A stretch of 64,000 nucleotides of DNA from Parerythrobacter_A sp963799315 (GCA_963799315.1 CAWCWP010000001.1:806001-870000), one strand, 5' to 3'; shown: positions 39,035 to 50,167, numbered from the stretch's first letter. Notes: generated from the letters alone by a model not told the origin. Numbers and translations are program-made.

Positions 39035-39481
39035 ATGCGCAAGTCGGGATGGTTGGTGATTTTTGTGGCGCTGGGCGGGATGCCTGCGGCTGCCGAAGAT
39101 GCGACAATGGAAAACACCGCAACCGTGATTTCGCCGGTTCAGACTGCTGCCGTTCCCCCCATGATGCCGTCTTATCAATGGCCGACCGTCCAGTGGCGCA
39201 ACCTGGACGAAGCGATGGACGATCTTTTTCCGCCCGATCAAGTCTCGGCATCGGCCGAGTGCCGTGACAGGCTGCACAAAGCGGGCGTAGCGAACGAAAC
39301 ACCGCCTTCCTCCACGCTGGAGATCGAAGAGCCCGAGGCGCTGATGCTTTGGGCTGTCGACAAACGCATCGACGGGTGCAGCGTGATGGTGGTGAAGGAC
39401 AACCCGGACGACGTTCGCCCCATCCCCGACATCGCACCGCGTTCTGGTCTGACGCAGATTCCTGTAACCGTCCAGGACTGA
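39035..39481 (+). CDS. Small exported hypothetical protein
   Basis: A 148-residue protein with a signal peptide (MRKSGWLVIFVALGGMPAAA) and GGAGAAGG as ribosome site. The mature part is acidic and has two cysteines (SAECRDRL, IDGCSVMV) about 30 residues apart that could form a disulfide. The pattern WAVDKRIDGCSVMVV resembles no family I can name. It follows the VWA gene by 34 bases. Confidence 0.6.
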   Translation: MRKSGWLVIFVALGGMPAAAEDATMENTATVISPVQTAAVPPMMPSYQWPTVQWRNLDEAMDDLFPPDQVSASAECRDRLHKAGVANETPPSSTLEIEEPEALMLWAVDKRIDGCSVMVVKDNPDDVRPIPDIAPRSGLTQIPVTVQD

Positions 39482-39577
39482 CGAGCGCAGGGCATCGTCG
39501 TGTGGCCCCGCCTAGAAATGATCTCGAACGCTCTCGCATCCCGCACGCCCATCCCGTCACACCAGTCACCTCCCCCG

Positions 39578-39680
39578 TCATCCCGGACTTGATCCGGGAT
39601 CCAGCTTCGGGCTTGGCGCTGTTCAATCGAAATGCACAGCTACATTGCAACATGGATCCTGAAACAAGTTCAGGATGACG
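39578..39680. repeat. REP/BIME-type palindromic element before the DUF817 gene
   Basis: The left end is TCATCCCGGACTTGATCCGG followed by GATCCA; the right end is TGGATCCTGAAACAAGTTCA followed by GGATGACGA, i.e. a diverged copy in opposite orientation, with about 50 bases between. This head/tail plan is a common dispersed element of alphaproteobacteria. The right end abuts the DUF817 start. Confidence 0.8.
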
Positions 39681-39683
39681 AGT

Positions 39684-40556
39684 ATGGATACCGCACCACC
39701 CGCAATTTCGCACACCCGCTTCGCCACATTCCGCGCGCGGCTGGAAGCGTTCGACCCCGGCACCGGCTGGCGACTGTGGCTGTATGAATTCCTGCTGTTC
39801 GGCATCAAGCAGGCGTGGGCCTGCCTGTTCGGCGGGGCGCTGCTGTTCCTGCTGCTGGCGACGCATCTGTTCTATCCGGACGATGCCGCGCTGCACCGAT
39901 ACGATTTCCTGACCATCGCCGCCATTGCCATCCAGTGCGCGCTGATCGCGTTCCGGCTGGAGACAAGGGGCGAGGCGAAGGTCATCCTGATTTTCCACAT
40001 CGTCGGCACGGTGATGGAGCTGTTCAAGACCGCCGCCGGTTCATGGACCTATCCGGAGGCCAGCGTGCTGCATATCGGCGCGGTGCCGCTGTTTTCGGGC
40101 TTCATGTACGCCGCCGTCGGCAGCTATATCGCGCGGGTCTGGCGCATCTTCGATTTCTGCTACACCGGATATCCGCCCGCCTGGACGACATGGGTGCTGG
40201 CGGCGGCGATCTACGTCAATTTCTTCGCGCATCACTGGACGGTCGATATCCGGTGGGGGCTGTTCGCTTTGACGGCACTGCTGTTTGCGCGGACGAAGGT
40301 CCACTTCCACAACTGGCGCACCCATCGCTGGATGCCGCTGCTGCTCGGCTTCGGCCTGGTCGCCCTGTTCATCTGGTTCGCCGAAAACATCGCCACTTTC
40401 GCCAATGCCTGGAACTATCCAGGACAGGAGGACGGGTGGGAAGTGGTCGGGCTAGAGAAACTGGGCGCGTGGTACCTGCTGATGATCATCAGCTTCGTGC
40501 TGGTGAGTCTGGTGCAGCGGGTTCGGGTGCCTGACGTAAATACTCTGCCGTCCTGA
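39684..40556 (+). CDS. DUF817 family inner-membrane protein
   Basis: A 290-residue protein with about eight membrane helices (for example WACLFGGALLFLLLATHLF, FLTIAAIAIQCALIAF, LLGFGLVALFIWFAENIA). Conserved polar blocks are LYEFLLFGIKQAWAC, GTVMELFKTAAGSWTYPE and FFAHHWTVDIRWG. The function is unknown; the family resembles small integral enzymes or carriers. ATG 39684 is chosen over ATG 39675 because the latter lies in the repeat. AGGA from the repeat end is the only ribosome site, 8 bases upstream. Confidence 0.8.
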   Translation: MDTAPPAISHTRFATFRARLEAFDPGTGWRLWLYEFLLFGIKQAWACLFGGALLFLLLATHLFYPDDAALHRYDFLTIAAIAIQCALIAFRLETRGEAKVILIFHIVGTVMELFKTAAGSWTYPEASVLHIGAVPLFSGFMYAAVGSYIARVWRIFDFCYTGYPPAWTTWVLAAAIYVNFFAHHWTVDIRWGLFALTALLFARTKVHFHNWRTHRWMPLLLGFGLVALFIWFAENIATFANAWNYPGQEDGWEVVGLEKLGAWYLLMIISFVLVSLVQRVRVPDVNTLPS

Positions 40557-40561
40557 CCGTC

Positions 40562-40671
40562 GCGTCACCCCGGACCTGCCTGCCCTCGCGTAGGCGGGGG
40601 ATCCGGGGTCCGGCTTCTTCAAACGCGGTGCTCAAGCAAGCTGGACCCCGGCTCGGGGGCCGGGGTGACGA
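40562..40671. repeat. REP/BIME-type palindromic element after the DUF817 gene
   Basis: GTCACCCCGGACCTGC at the left and GGGGGCCGGGGTGAC at the right are inverted versions of the same end. Internal palindromes such as GATCCGGGGTCC and GGACCCCGGCTC lie between. It fills most of the gap between two convergent genes and could also act as a transcription stop. Confidence 0.75.
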
Positions 40672-40733
40672 AGAGAGGGAGGGAGGTGCATCAATACAAC
40701 AACACCCCCCGCACCATCGCTACCCAGCTTCCC

Positions 40734-41900
40734 TCATCGCTTGCGGCCAATGTTGTCGAGATCGTGCGGCGTCGCGCCTGCGTCATCGACCCATTCGCGC
40801 AAGGCGGGGCCGCCGTTGATGACGTCTATTGCCAGCACATCGTCGGTATATTCGTATTTGAAGTCCTTTCCGCGCCACAGGTCGTAGTCGGGATACAGCG
40901 CGCGGATGGCTTTGAAGGCGAGGGCCTGCAAGCGCCAGGGACGGAAGGCGTCGGCGGTGTAGAACGGGGTTTCTGCGTGGATCATCAGCCCGTTACACAG
41001 AACGCCTGCGTGTTTGTGGAAGGTCGGTTCGAACCAGCATTCGCGCAACGCGCATCCTGCCAGCCATTCGGGTTGCAGCGCCTGCATTTCGGCCAGCACT
41101 GCCTTTGCATCCACGTCGGGCGCACCGAACAGGACTTCCAGAGGTCGCGTGGTGCCGCGCCCTTCGCTCAGCGTTGCGCCTTCCAGCATCACGGTGCCGG
41201 CATAGGCGCGCGCCATGTTGACGTTGGCGGCATTGGGGCTGGGGTTGATCCAGATGCGGTCGGTCGGCCAGCCGGAGCCGGGGCCGTCGGGCTGCCAGCC
41301 CTCCATCGCCACCACGCGATAGTCCACGTCGAGGCCGAAATGGTCGATGAACCAGTGCCCCATTTCACCCATCGTCAGCCCGTGCCGCATCGGCATCGGT
41401 GCCGCGCCGACGAAGCTCTCGTGACCCGGAACCAGCAGCGTGCCTTCGACCGGACGGCCCGCCGGATTGGGCCGGTCCAGCACCCACACCGCCTTGTCCG
41501 CCTTCGCCGCTTCCTCCAGCAGATACAGCAGCGTGGTGACGAAGGTGTAGATGCGACAACCGAGGTCCTGCAGGTCGAACAGGAACACATCGGCGCTAGA
41601 CATCATCTGGCCCGTCGGGCGGCGCACTTCGCCATAGAGGCTGAAGATCGGGATGCCGTAGTGCGGATCGGTCTCGTCCGCCGTCTCCACCATATTGTCC
41701 TGCTTGTCGCCCTTCAGCCCGTGTTGCGGACCGAAGGCGCTGGTGACGTTCACCCCCGCCGCGATCAGCGCATCGAGGCTGTGCGTCAGGTCCGCCGTCA
41801 CGCTGGCTGGATGGGCGACCAGCGCGACACGCTTGCCCTTGAGTTCATCGAGCAAAGCGGGATCGGCGAGCAACCGGTCGATACCGAACAGGACGGTCAT
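40734..41900 (-). CDS. namZ: DUF1343 family exo-beta-N-acetylmuramidase-like protein (NamZ)
   Basis: A 388-residue protein of the DUF1343/NamZ family, which removes terminal N-acetylmuramic acid from peptidoglycan fragments. Family blocks are FGPQHGLKGDKQDNMVE, IPIFSLYGEVRRPTGQMM, LDRPNPAGRPVEG, and EGATLSEGRGTTRPLEV. No signal peptide is visible, so it may act on imported muropeptides in the cytoplasm or be leaderless. Its ATG overlaps the stop of the DOMON-like gene by 4 bases. Confidence 0.85.
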   Translation of the reverse strand: MTVLFGIDRLLADPALLDELKGKRVALVAHPASVTADLTHSLDALIAAGVNVTSAFGPQHGLKGDKQDNMVETADETDPHYGIPIFSLYGEVRRPTGQMMSSADVFLFDLQDLGCRIYTFVTTLLYLLEEAAKADKAVWVLDRPNPAGRPVEGTLLVPGHESFVGAAPMPMRHGLTMGEMGHWFIDHFGLDVDYRVVAMEGWQPDGPGSGWPTDRIWINPSPNAANVNMARAYAGTVMLEGATLSEGRGTTRPLEVLFGAPDVDAKAVLAEMQALQPEWLAGCALRECWFEPTFHKHAGVLCNGLMIHAETPFYTADAFRPWRLQALAFKAIRALYPDYDLWRGKDFKYEYTDDVLAIDVINGGPALREWVDDAGATPHDLDNIGRKR

Positions 41901-42418
41901 GGGCGGTCTCCGATGGCGAGCGCGCGGCAGGCGGGGCTATGGAATTCCGGTTTGCCGGGCGCGAAAGCCAGCGCCCAGAATTGCAGCGTACCCGCCGCGT
42001 CTTCGACAATCGCGTTCAGCGCCACCTTCGCGGGAACAGGCAGCGTCGCGGCGATGTCGCACGTCAGCTCCAGCGTGCGGTCGGTGTGGCTGCACGCGAC
42101 AGAAATCGCCTCCACCGGCGCATCGCGGCTGTTCACGCGCACATCGTCGAAATCATACGCGGCCCAGCGGCTCGACGGGGAGAGGTTGAACTCGCGATAG
42201 GCATCCGCGTCTTCGCCCTGCCAGAATATCTCGAAGCAGGTGGTTTTCCACAAGTCGTCCATCCGTTCGAGCGCGGCATGGGCAGGCACGGCAATGGCCG
42301 ATATGTCGCCTTCGAGGCGGAACGTGGCGCGGCAGCCCTGTGGTGTCGCGGCGCATTCGGCGCGCACGGTGTGGATCGGGCCGGGTTTGCATTCGGGATG
42401 AAGGATAAGGTGGTGCAT
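41897..42418 (-). CDS. DOMON-like domain protein
   Basis: A 173-residue protein with the beta-sandwich pattern of DOMON-like proteins encoded near MurB or NamZ: RMDDLWKTTCFEIFWQ, AYREFNLSPSSRWAAYDF and LQFWALAFAPGKPEFHSP. Family members bind sugars or haem; here a sugar role is plausible from coupling to namZ. No signal peptide is present. The start is ATG 42418 (MHHLILHPEC). Confidence 0.75.
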   Translation of the reverse strand: MHHLILHPECKPGPIHTVRAECAATPQGCRATFRLEGDISAIAVPAHAALERMDDLWKTTCFEIFWQGEDADAYREFNLSPSSRWAAYDFDDVRVNSRDAPVEAISVACSHTDRTLELTCDIAATLPVPAKVALNAIVEDAAGTLQFWALAFAPGKPEFHSPACRALAIGDRP

Positions 42419-42627
42419 GGCGCGATTGCTAGGGCCGCCACAGGGCGCGCACAAGGGTCTGTCCTACTCGCCGCAATCCGCGCTAAAGGCCGCACCATGA
42501 TACAATCCCGTTCCCCCCTCCCCTCCCGCCTTTTCGCTCCCGATACGGGCGCGGCGTCTTTTGCCCCTGGACAGTGTAACATGCGGTCCATGTGTTCCGT
42601 ATCAGCGACGAACGGAGTGCTTCCACG

Positions 42628-43893
42628 ATGACTGGCGCGACGACTGGCGTGATGACCGGTGCGAAGCCAGAATGGCAATCCGACCTGCTGCGCACGCTCG
42701 ATGCGCGCGGCTACATCCATCAGGCGACCGACGCGGCGGGGCTGGATGCGCTGGCGGCGAAGCAGGTGGTGCCCGGCTATATCGGCTTCGATGCTACCGC
42801 GCCCAGCTTGCATATCGGCAGCCTGGTGCAGATCATGATGCTGCGGCGGCTGCAACAGGCGGGGCACAAACCCATCGTGGTGATGGGCGGCGGCACCACC
42901 AAGATCGGCGATCCCAGCGGCAAGGACGAAAGCCGCAAGATGCTGGACGCGGCAGGCATCGCGGCCAACATCGCGGGCATTCGCACCGTGTTCGAGCGGT
43001 TGCTCGCGTTCGGGGACGGCCCGACCGACGCGGTGCTGGTGGATAACGACGAATGGCTGGACGCGCTGGGCTATATCGACCTGCTGCGCGATGTCGGCCC
43101 GCATTTCACCGTCAACCGGATGCTGACCTTCGACAGTGTGCGCCTGCGGCTCGATCGCGAGCAGCCGCTGACCTTCCTCGAATTCAATTACATGATCCTG
43201 CAGGCGTATGACTTCCTGGAACTGTCGCGGCGGCACGGTTGCCGCTTGCAGATGGGCGGCAGCGACCAGTGGGGCAATATCGTCAACGGCATGGAACTGG
43301 CGCGCCGCAAGGACGGCGCGGAGCTGTTCGGGCTTACCACACCGCTGCTGACGACGGCGGACGGGGCGAAGATGGGCAAGACGGCGGCGGGTGCGGTCTG
43401 GCTGAACGAGGAAGCCCTGCCCGCCTACGATTTCTGGCAATACTGGCGCAATGTCGATGATCGCGATGTGGGCCGGTTCCTGCGCCTTTTCACCGACTTG
43501 CCGCTCGACGAGATTGCCGGACTGGAAGCGCTGGAGGGATCGCGGATCAACGAAGCCAAGGCGCGGCTGGCCGACGAGGTGACGGCGCTGGTGCGTGGCG
43601 AGGATGCGGCCAGGGCGGCGCGGGCGACGGCGGAGGCGACCTTTGCGGGCGGCGGCGCGGGCGAAGCCTTGCCGACGCTGGCGGTCGGTCCCGACGGCAT
43701 GCGGATCGGGGCGGCACTGACTGCGCTTGGCTTCACCGCATCGAACAAGGAAGCGAAGCGCAAGCTGGCCGAAGGTGCGGTGCGGCTCGACGACGCGGTT
43801 ATCAGCGACCCGTCCTACATGATTACGGTGGAAGACGGGGCGAGCGGCAAGCTGTCGCTGGGGCGCAAGCGTCATGCGATCCTGACCCGCTAA
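42628..43893 (+). CDS. tyrS: Tyrosine--tRNA ligase
   Basis: A 421-residue class I synthetase that charges tRNA-Tyr. HIGS (in APSLHIGSLVQIMMLRRLQ) is the HIGH motif and KMGKT (in DGAKMGKTAAGAV) the KMSKS motif. The tyrosine pocket shows GFDATAPS and MGGSDQWGNI. The C-terminal S4 domain follows (SNKEAKRKLAEGAVRLD). Start ATG 42628 has GGAG 10 bases upstream; ATG 42652 is possible, and the two lie in a short imperfect repeat (ATGACTGGCG, ATGACCGGTG). Confidence 0.95.
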   Translation: MTGATTGVMTGAKPEWQSDLLRTLDARGYIHQATDAAGLDALAAKQVVPGYIGFDATAPSLHIGSLVQIMMLRRLQQAGHKPIVVMGGGTTKIGDPSGKDESRKMLDAAGIAANIAGIRTVFERLLAFGDGPTDAVLVDNDEWLDALGYIDLLRDVGPHFTVNRMLTFDSVRLRLDREQPLTFLEFNYMILQAYDFLELSRRHGCRLQMGGSDQWGNIVNGMELARRKDGAELFGLTTPLLTTADGAKMGKTAAGAVWLNEEALPAYDFWQYWRNVDDRDVGRFLRLFTDLPLDEIAGLEALEGSRINEAKARLADEVTALVRGEDAARAARATAEATFAGGGAGEALPTLAVGPDGMRIGAALTALGFTASNKEAKRKLAEGAVRLDDAVISDPSYMITVEDGASGKLSLGRKRHAILTR

Positions 43894-44015
43894 CGGCGCG
43901 GAAACCGCTGAAAAAGCGCCATTCTGTCCCATTCCGGAACAGTTTCGTTTACCTGATATCAGGCTTTGCGGCCCATTAAGGATGCCATCGGAACAACGAA
44001 GCGGGATCAGCAATC

Positions 44016-44358
44016 GTGACAGTACGGGCGCAATTATCGGTGACGGAACAGCGGCGCGGGGCACGGCATCCCGTCGATTATCCGGTCATTGCCGAACACA
44101 GCGCCCAAGGCGACCTCAAGCTGCACGTCTCCAACATCTCCGCCCACGGGTTCATGATCGACGATGCCACCGATATCCTGTCGCGCGGTGACCGCATCAT
44201 CATTCGCCTGCCGGTCGTCGGGCGCATCGAAGCCTACATGATGTGGGCATCCGACAACCGCGGCCGGCTTCCAGTTCGAACGGATCATCCGCATCGACGA
44301 TTTCGACCTGATGATCGACACGCTGCAACCCAATCCCAAGTTGCGCGCCCACCGCTAA
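44016..44358 (+). CDS. PilZ domain protein (one frameshift)
   Basis: Corrected length is 113 residues. It has the PilZ c-di-GMP pattern: EQRRGARHPVDYPV (the RxxxR part) and later NISAHGFMIDDA (the D/NxSxxG part). The frame breaks near 44265 (one G too many at CGCGGCC); corrected, the end is FQFERIIRIDDFDLMID and then KLRAHR. The start is GTG 44016. A role as a small c-di-GMP receptor is inferred; it stands alone. Confidence 0.78.
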
Positions 44359-44397
44359 CGCTTTCCTACTCCGCTGCCGCCTGCCATTGTGCAGTGC

Positions 44398-45689
44398 GTG
44401 ACTACCCAGCCCCCAACCCACCCGTTCAGGGTCCATAATTTCCGTGTGTACTGGTTCAGCCGTCTCAGCATGACGCTGGGGCAGTATGCGATGATGCTCA
44501 TCATCGGATGGCAAACCTACCAGATCGCGCGCCAGACGATGGATGTCGAAGCGTCCGCCGGACAGCTTGCGATTATCGGGCTGCTGCAATTCGTGCCGCT
44601 GTTCGTGCTGACTCCGTTTGCAGGCCTTGTCGCCGACCGGTTCGACCGGCGCAGCGTGGCGCGCGCGACCATCGCCTTGCAGATAGCGTGTGCGGGCGTG
44701 CTGGGATGGGCGACCTACCGAGGGCGTATTATCGCTCGCCATCCTGTTCTCGGTCGCGGTGGTGCTGGGCGTGGTGCGCGCCTTCAACGGTCCGGCCCTG
44801 TCCGCGCTGGCGCCCAATCTGGTGCCCAAGGCGATCCTGCCCAACGCCATCGCGCTGTCCAGCATCGCGTGGCAGACCGGCATGATCGTGGGGCCGGCAG
44901 TGGGCGGATACACCTACGCCATCATGCCCGCCCTTCCCTACGCCGTAGCGGCCGCGCTGTTTGTGGTGTCCATCGTGATGCTCAGCCTGATCGGCCCGGT
45001 GCCGCAACCTGCGATGCGACGCGGCGACAAGCCGCTGGCGATGATCGTGGACGGCATGCGCTATGTCGGGCGCAACAGGATGGTGCTGGGCGCGATTACG
45101 CTGGACTTGCTGGCGGTGTTCCTTGCTGGAGCGACGGCGCTTTTCCCGGTATATGCCCGCGACGTGCTGCAAGTCGGCGCGCCGGGTCTGGCGCAGCTTG
45201 CGATGGCCCCGGCAATCGGCGCGGCGCTGACGGCTCTTTGGTTCTCGGTGTTCCCGCTGAAAACGCAGGTCGGGCCGAAGATGCTGTGGTCCGTCGCGGT
45301 GTTCGGCGTGGCGACCATCGTGTTCGGGCTGTCGACATCGATGCCGTTAAGCTTGGCTGCGCTGTTCGTGGTTGGCGCAGGCGATATGTTCAGCGTCTAT
45401 ATCCGCCAGTCGCTGATCCAGCTGCATACGCCCGACGACAAACGCGGGCGGGTATCGTCCGTTTCGCATGCTGACCATCAGCGCCTCCAACGAAGGCGGC
45501 GATGCGTTTTCCGGCACGCTCGCCAGCTGGATCGGGCCGGTGCCTGCCGTGGTGGCGGGCGGTATCGGCGCCATCGCGACGGTTGGCCTGTGGTCGCGCC
45601 TGTTCCCCGTCCTGCGCACCACGCGGACCTTTGACCCGCCGCCTGCGTTGCAGGAAGACAAGACGAAACCAACGGAGAATCCCGCATGA
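44398..45689 (+). CDS. MFS transporter, enterobactin-exporter (EntS)-like (two frameshifts)
   Basis: About 430 residues after correction. It begins HPFRVHNFRVYWFSRLS with MFS_3 helices such as LIIGWQTYQIAR and VPLFVLTPFAGLVADRFDRR; the second frame continues LSLAILFSVAVVLGVVRAFN and the third ends SGTLASWIGPVPAVVAGG. The breaks, near 44720 and 45466, are each one extra base. The gene overlaps cysK by ATGA, a surprising pairing that suggests export of a small molecule linked to cysteine, but the substrate is not evident. Confidence 0.8.
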
Positions 45690-46607
45690 AGGCCGACAGC
45701 ATCCTCGCCACCATTGGCAACACCCCGCATATCCGGATGGCAAAACTGTTTCCCGATCACGAGGTCTGGATCAAGTCGGAGCGGACCAATCCCGGCGGCT
45801 CGATCAAGGATCGCATCGCGCTGGCGATGATCGAGGATGCGGAAGACTCAGGCGCACTGAAGCCGGGCGGCACGATCATCGAACCGACCAGCGGCAACAC
45901 CGGCGTCGGGCTGGCAATGGTTGCGGCGGTGAAAGGGCTACAAGCTGGTCTTGGTCATGCCCGAAAGCATGAGCGTGGAGCGCCGACGCCTGATGCTGGC
46001 CTATGGCGCGAGCTTCGTGCTGACCGACAAGAGCAAGGGCATTCCCGGTGCCATCGCGCAGGCCGAGGAACTGGTCGGCGAAACCGAAGGCGCATGGATG
46101 CCGGGGCAATTCGACAACCCGTCCAATTACAAGGTCCATGCTAAGATTACGGCGCAGGAAATCATCGCCGATTTCGCCGATACGCCCATCGACGCGATGA
46201 TTACCGGCGTCGGCACCGGCGGCCATATTACCGGCTGCGCGATGGAGATGAAGGCGAAATGGCCGGAGATGAAAGCGTGGGCGGTGGAGCCTGTCGGCAG
46301 TCCGGTCATCAATGGCGGCCAGCCCGGTCCGCACCCCATCCAGGGTATCGGCGCAGGGTTCATTCCCGGCAATCTGCATACCAAGACCATCGACGGTGCG
46401 ATCAAGGTCGATCCCGACGATGCCAAGGAAATGGCCCGCCGTGCCGCGCGCGAGGAAGGGATGCTGGTCGGCATTTCCAGTGGCGCTACGCTGGCCGCGA
46501 TTGCACAGAAGCTGCCCGAACTGGTCAGCGGGTCGCGGGTGCTGGGCTTCAACTACGATACCGGCGAACGCTATCTCAGCGTGCCGGATTTCCTGCCCGA
46601 AGAATAA
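45686..46607 (+). CDS. cysK: Cysteine synthase A, O-acetylserine sulfhydrylase (one frameshift)
   Basis: Corrected length is 306 residues. PLP-binding Lys is in NPGGSIKDRIALAMIE, the phosphate loop is GVGTGGHITG, and the substrate loop EPTSGNTGVGLAM is intact. The protein ends GERYLSVPDFLPEE. The frame breaks near 45940 (GGGC for GGC), one extra base; correction gives GYKLVLVMPESMSVER. It makes cysteine from O-acetylserine and sulfide. It is coupled to the upstream exporter gene by a 4-base overlap. Confidence 0.93.
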
Positions 46608-46623
46608 GCGCCTGAATATTGAA

Positions 46624-46658
46624 GGCCGGGGCGGCGTGGTGCCGCCCCGGCCCTCTCT

Positions 46659-46660
<2 letters not shown>
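46624..46660. terminator. Bidirectional terminator between cysK and the acyl-CoA dehydrogenase gene
   Basis: GGCCGGGGCGGC and GCCGCCCCGGCC are perfect 12-base complements around the loop GTGGT. TCTCTTT follows on the plus strand. It lies between convergent genes and can stop both. Confidence 0.85.
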
Positions 46661-48465
<1,805 letters not shown>

Positions 48466-48517
48466 GAGAATGTCCTTCTTCGTAAAACTTGAACGGCCGG
48501 TTGCCCGGCATTGTGTA

Positions 48518-48958
48518 TCAGGAAAGGTCTATGTCTTTGATTTGCGTCACAAAGTCTTCGAGATCGGCGATGGAAGCATCGATATCGGCGCGCTGAAGTT
48601 TGAGTTTGGCGATGTGCGCATCGCATTTCTCGATCGTCACGCGGCGCTGTTCGACGCGGCCGTCGTCAAGGTCGTACAGGTCGATCATTTCGCGGATTTC
48701 GGTCAGGCTGAAGCCGACATTCTTGGCGCGCATAATCCAGGCAAGCCGCGCACGATCGCGCTTGGAATAGATGCGTGTGAGACCGGACCGCTTCGGCGCG
48801 ATCAGGCCCTCGTCCTCATAGAAGCGCAGGGCGCGGGCCGTGCAATCGAATTCGCGCGTCAGGTCCGAAATGGTGAACTGTTCGCGCGACAGCTCGTCGG
48901 GCCGTTCGAGATGCGCGCCTTCGTGCGAGCGCCGTTCTTGCAGGGGTGCGGTTGCCAT
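48518..48958 (-). CDS. MerR family regulator, LiuR-like
   Basis: A 146-residue regulator. The DNA-binding domain is FTISDLTREFDCTARALRFY with EDEGLIAPKRSGLTRIY, followed by a dimer helix. The type matches LiuR/LiuQ-like repressors of acyl-CoA and branched amino-acid breakdown, fitting the downstream acyl-CoA dehydrogenase. ATG 48958 is preferred to ATG 48973 because the sigma-70-type promoter and dyad at 48965-48994 would place transcription start at or next to the ATG, giving a leaderless mRNA. No ribosome site is visible. Confidence 0.8.
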   Translation of the reverse strand: MATAPLQERRSHEGAHLERPDELSREQFTISDLTREFDCTARALRFYEDEGLIAPKRSGLTRIYSKRDRARLAWIMRAKNVGFSLTEIREMIDLYDLDDGRVEQRRVTIEKCDAHIAKLKLQRADIDASIADLEDFVTQIKDIDLS

Positions 48959-48964
48959 GCGCCG

Positions 48965-48994
48965 GTTATGCATGCCCTTTACGTAAACGTCAAG
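48965..48994 (-). promoter_or_regulatory. Sigma-70-type promoter with LiuR-like operator
   Basis: On the minus strand TTGACG is followed after 17 bases by CATAAC. The dyad CTTGACGTTTACGTAAAG (48977-48994) overlaps the -35 box and the spacer and pairs as CTT-x-ACGT/ACGT-x-AAG. The spacer overlap is the usual operator position for MerR regulators. The sequence resembles the LiuR motif as I recall it. The hisI stop lies within the dyad. Confidence 0.65.
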
Positions 48995-49362
48995 TGGCGA
49001 TCGGCTCCAGCTTTCCGTCGGCCAAACGACGATAGAAACAGGTCGGCGCGCCGGTGTGACAGGCCGGACCCGTCGGTTTGACGCGCAACAGCAATCGTGT
49101 CCTGATCGCAGTCCACTCTGATTTCTTCGACGGCCAAGGTGTTTCCCGACGTCTCCCCTTTCATCCATTGCGCTTTGCGCGACCGCGAATAGAAGCAGGC
49201 GAAGCCGGTTTCGACAGTGCGTTGCAGCGCCTCCCGATCCATATACGCCACCATCAGCACGGCATCGGTGTCGGCATCCTGCACCACCGCACATAGCAGG
49301 CCGTGGGCATCGAACTTCGGCAGGAAGGCGGTACCGGCCTCGCGTTCTTTCGCTGTTGGCAT
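48990..49362 (-). CDS. hisI: Phosphoribosyl-AMP cyclohydrolase (one frameshift)
   Basis: Corrected length is 123 residues. It catalyses the third step of histidine synthesis. The family motifs are VLMVAYMDREAL, FYSRSRKAQWMKGETSGN and DCDQDT; after correcting one extra base near 49098 the C-terminus reads LRVKPTGPACHTGAPTCFYR, with the zinc cysteines, and ends LEPIAT at 48990. Start ATG 49362 has GGGAAG 10 bases upstream; GTG 49383 is possible. It is a stand-alone hisI; hisE is elsewhere. Confidence 0.9.
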
Positions 49363-49386
49363 GGCCTTGTTCTTCCCTTTCACCGG

Positions 49387-50112
49387 TTACAGCACGCGGG
49401 CAAAGCAGGCGATCCGCACCTGCGCCGCACCCGCAGCTTTCAGCGCATCGACGCACGCGGTGCTTGTCGCGCCGCTGGTCAGCACATCGTCCACCAGCAG
49501 CACCCGTGCGCCGGCCAAGGCGTTAGCACGGCGCGGGTTGCTGGCGATAGCGCCTTGCAGCGCAGACTTGCGTGCCTTGCCGCCCATTCCGCCAAGGCTC
49601 TTCGTACGTTTCGTCCGCTTCAGTCCATCGATGACGACCGGTTGTTCAAGCAAGCTGCCGAGCGACTTGGCCAACAGCGCCGACTGGTTGAAGCCGCGAT
49701 GCCATTGCCGCGTCCAGTGCAACGGGACCGGCACCAGCAGCCACTCCTCTTCCATCACAGGCAAGCGCGCCGCCATCAGCCGCGCCAGTAGCGGGGCCAT
49801 CGCGATCTTGCGCCCGTGTTTGTAGCGCAAGACGAGCGTCCGTGCGGCATCGGTATAGACCGTGCCTGCGTAGATACCGTCATGTCGCGGCGGCCGCACG
49901 GTACATCGGGTGCAGCGGTGCTCCTCACCTTCGCGCAGCGGAACCTGACAGGCATCGCATGCCGGACCGCCCGGTATCTCAAGCGTTAGCCAGCATGGCG
50001 CGCACAGGCCGTTCTGTTCCGCGATACCGTCGCCGCATAGCGGGCAGCGCGGCGGGAACAGCAGGTCCACGAAAGGCGCGAACCCTTCGCGAAGGACGGT
50101 GGCGAGCGGCAC
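49387..50112 (-). CDS. comF: ComF family phosphoribosyltransferase-like protein
   Basis: A 241-residue protein. A zinc-ribbon-like N-terminus has paired cysteines (PPRCPLCGDG, LCAPCW, ACDACQVPL, RCTRC). The PRT domain includes VPVPLHWTRQWHRGFNQS and the PRPP loop VLLVDDVLTSGATSTACVDA. ComF proteins act in DNA uptake or recombination in competent bacteria; the function in alphaproteobacteria is not fully known. It is divergent from the methyltransferase gene and just upstream of hisI on the same strand. Confidence 0.9.
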   Translation of the reverse strand: MPLATVLREGFAPFVDLLFPPRCPLCGDGIAEQNGLCAPCWLTLEIPGGPACDACQVPLREGEEHRCTRCTVRPPRHDGIYAGTVYTDAARTLVLRYKHGRKIAMAPLLARLMAARLPVMEEEWLLVPVPLHWTRQWHRGFNQSALLAKSLGSLLEQPVVIDGLKRTKRTKSLGGMGGKARKSALQGAIASNPRRANALAGARVLLVDDVLTSGATSTACVDALKAAGAAQVRIACFARVL

Positions 50113-50167
50113 GGCGCCACAATGCGTGTGTTGTCACACGGTCGCAAGTCCCGTTACACAGCTTCCA

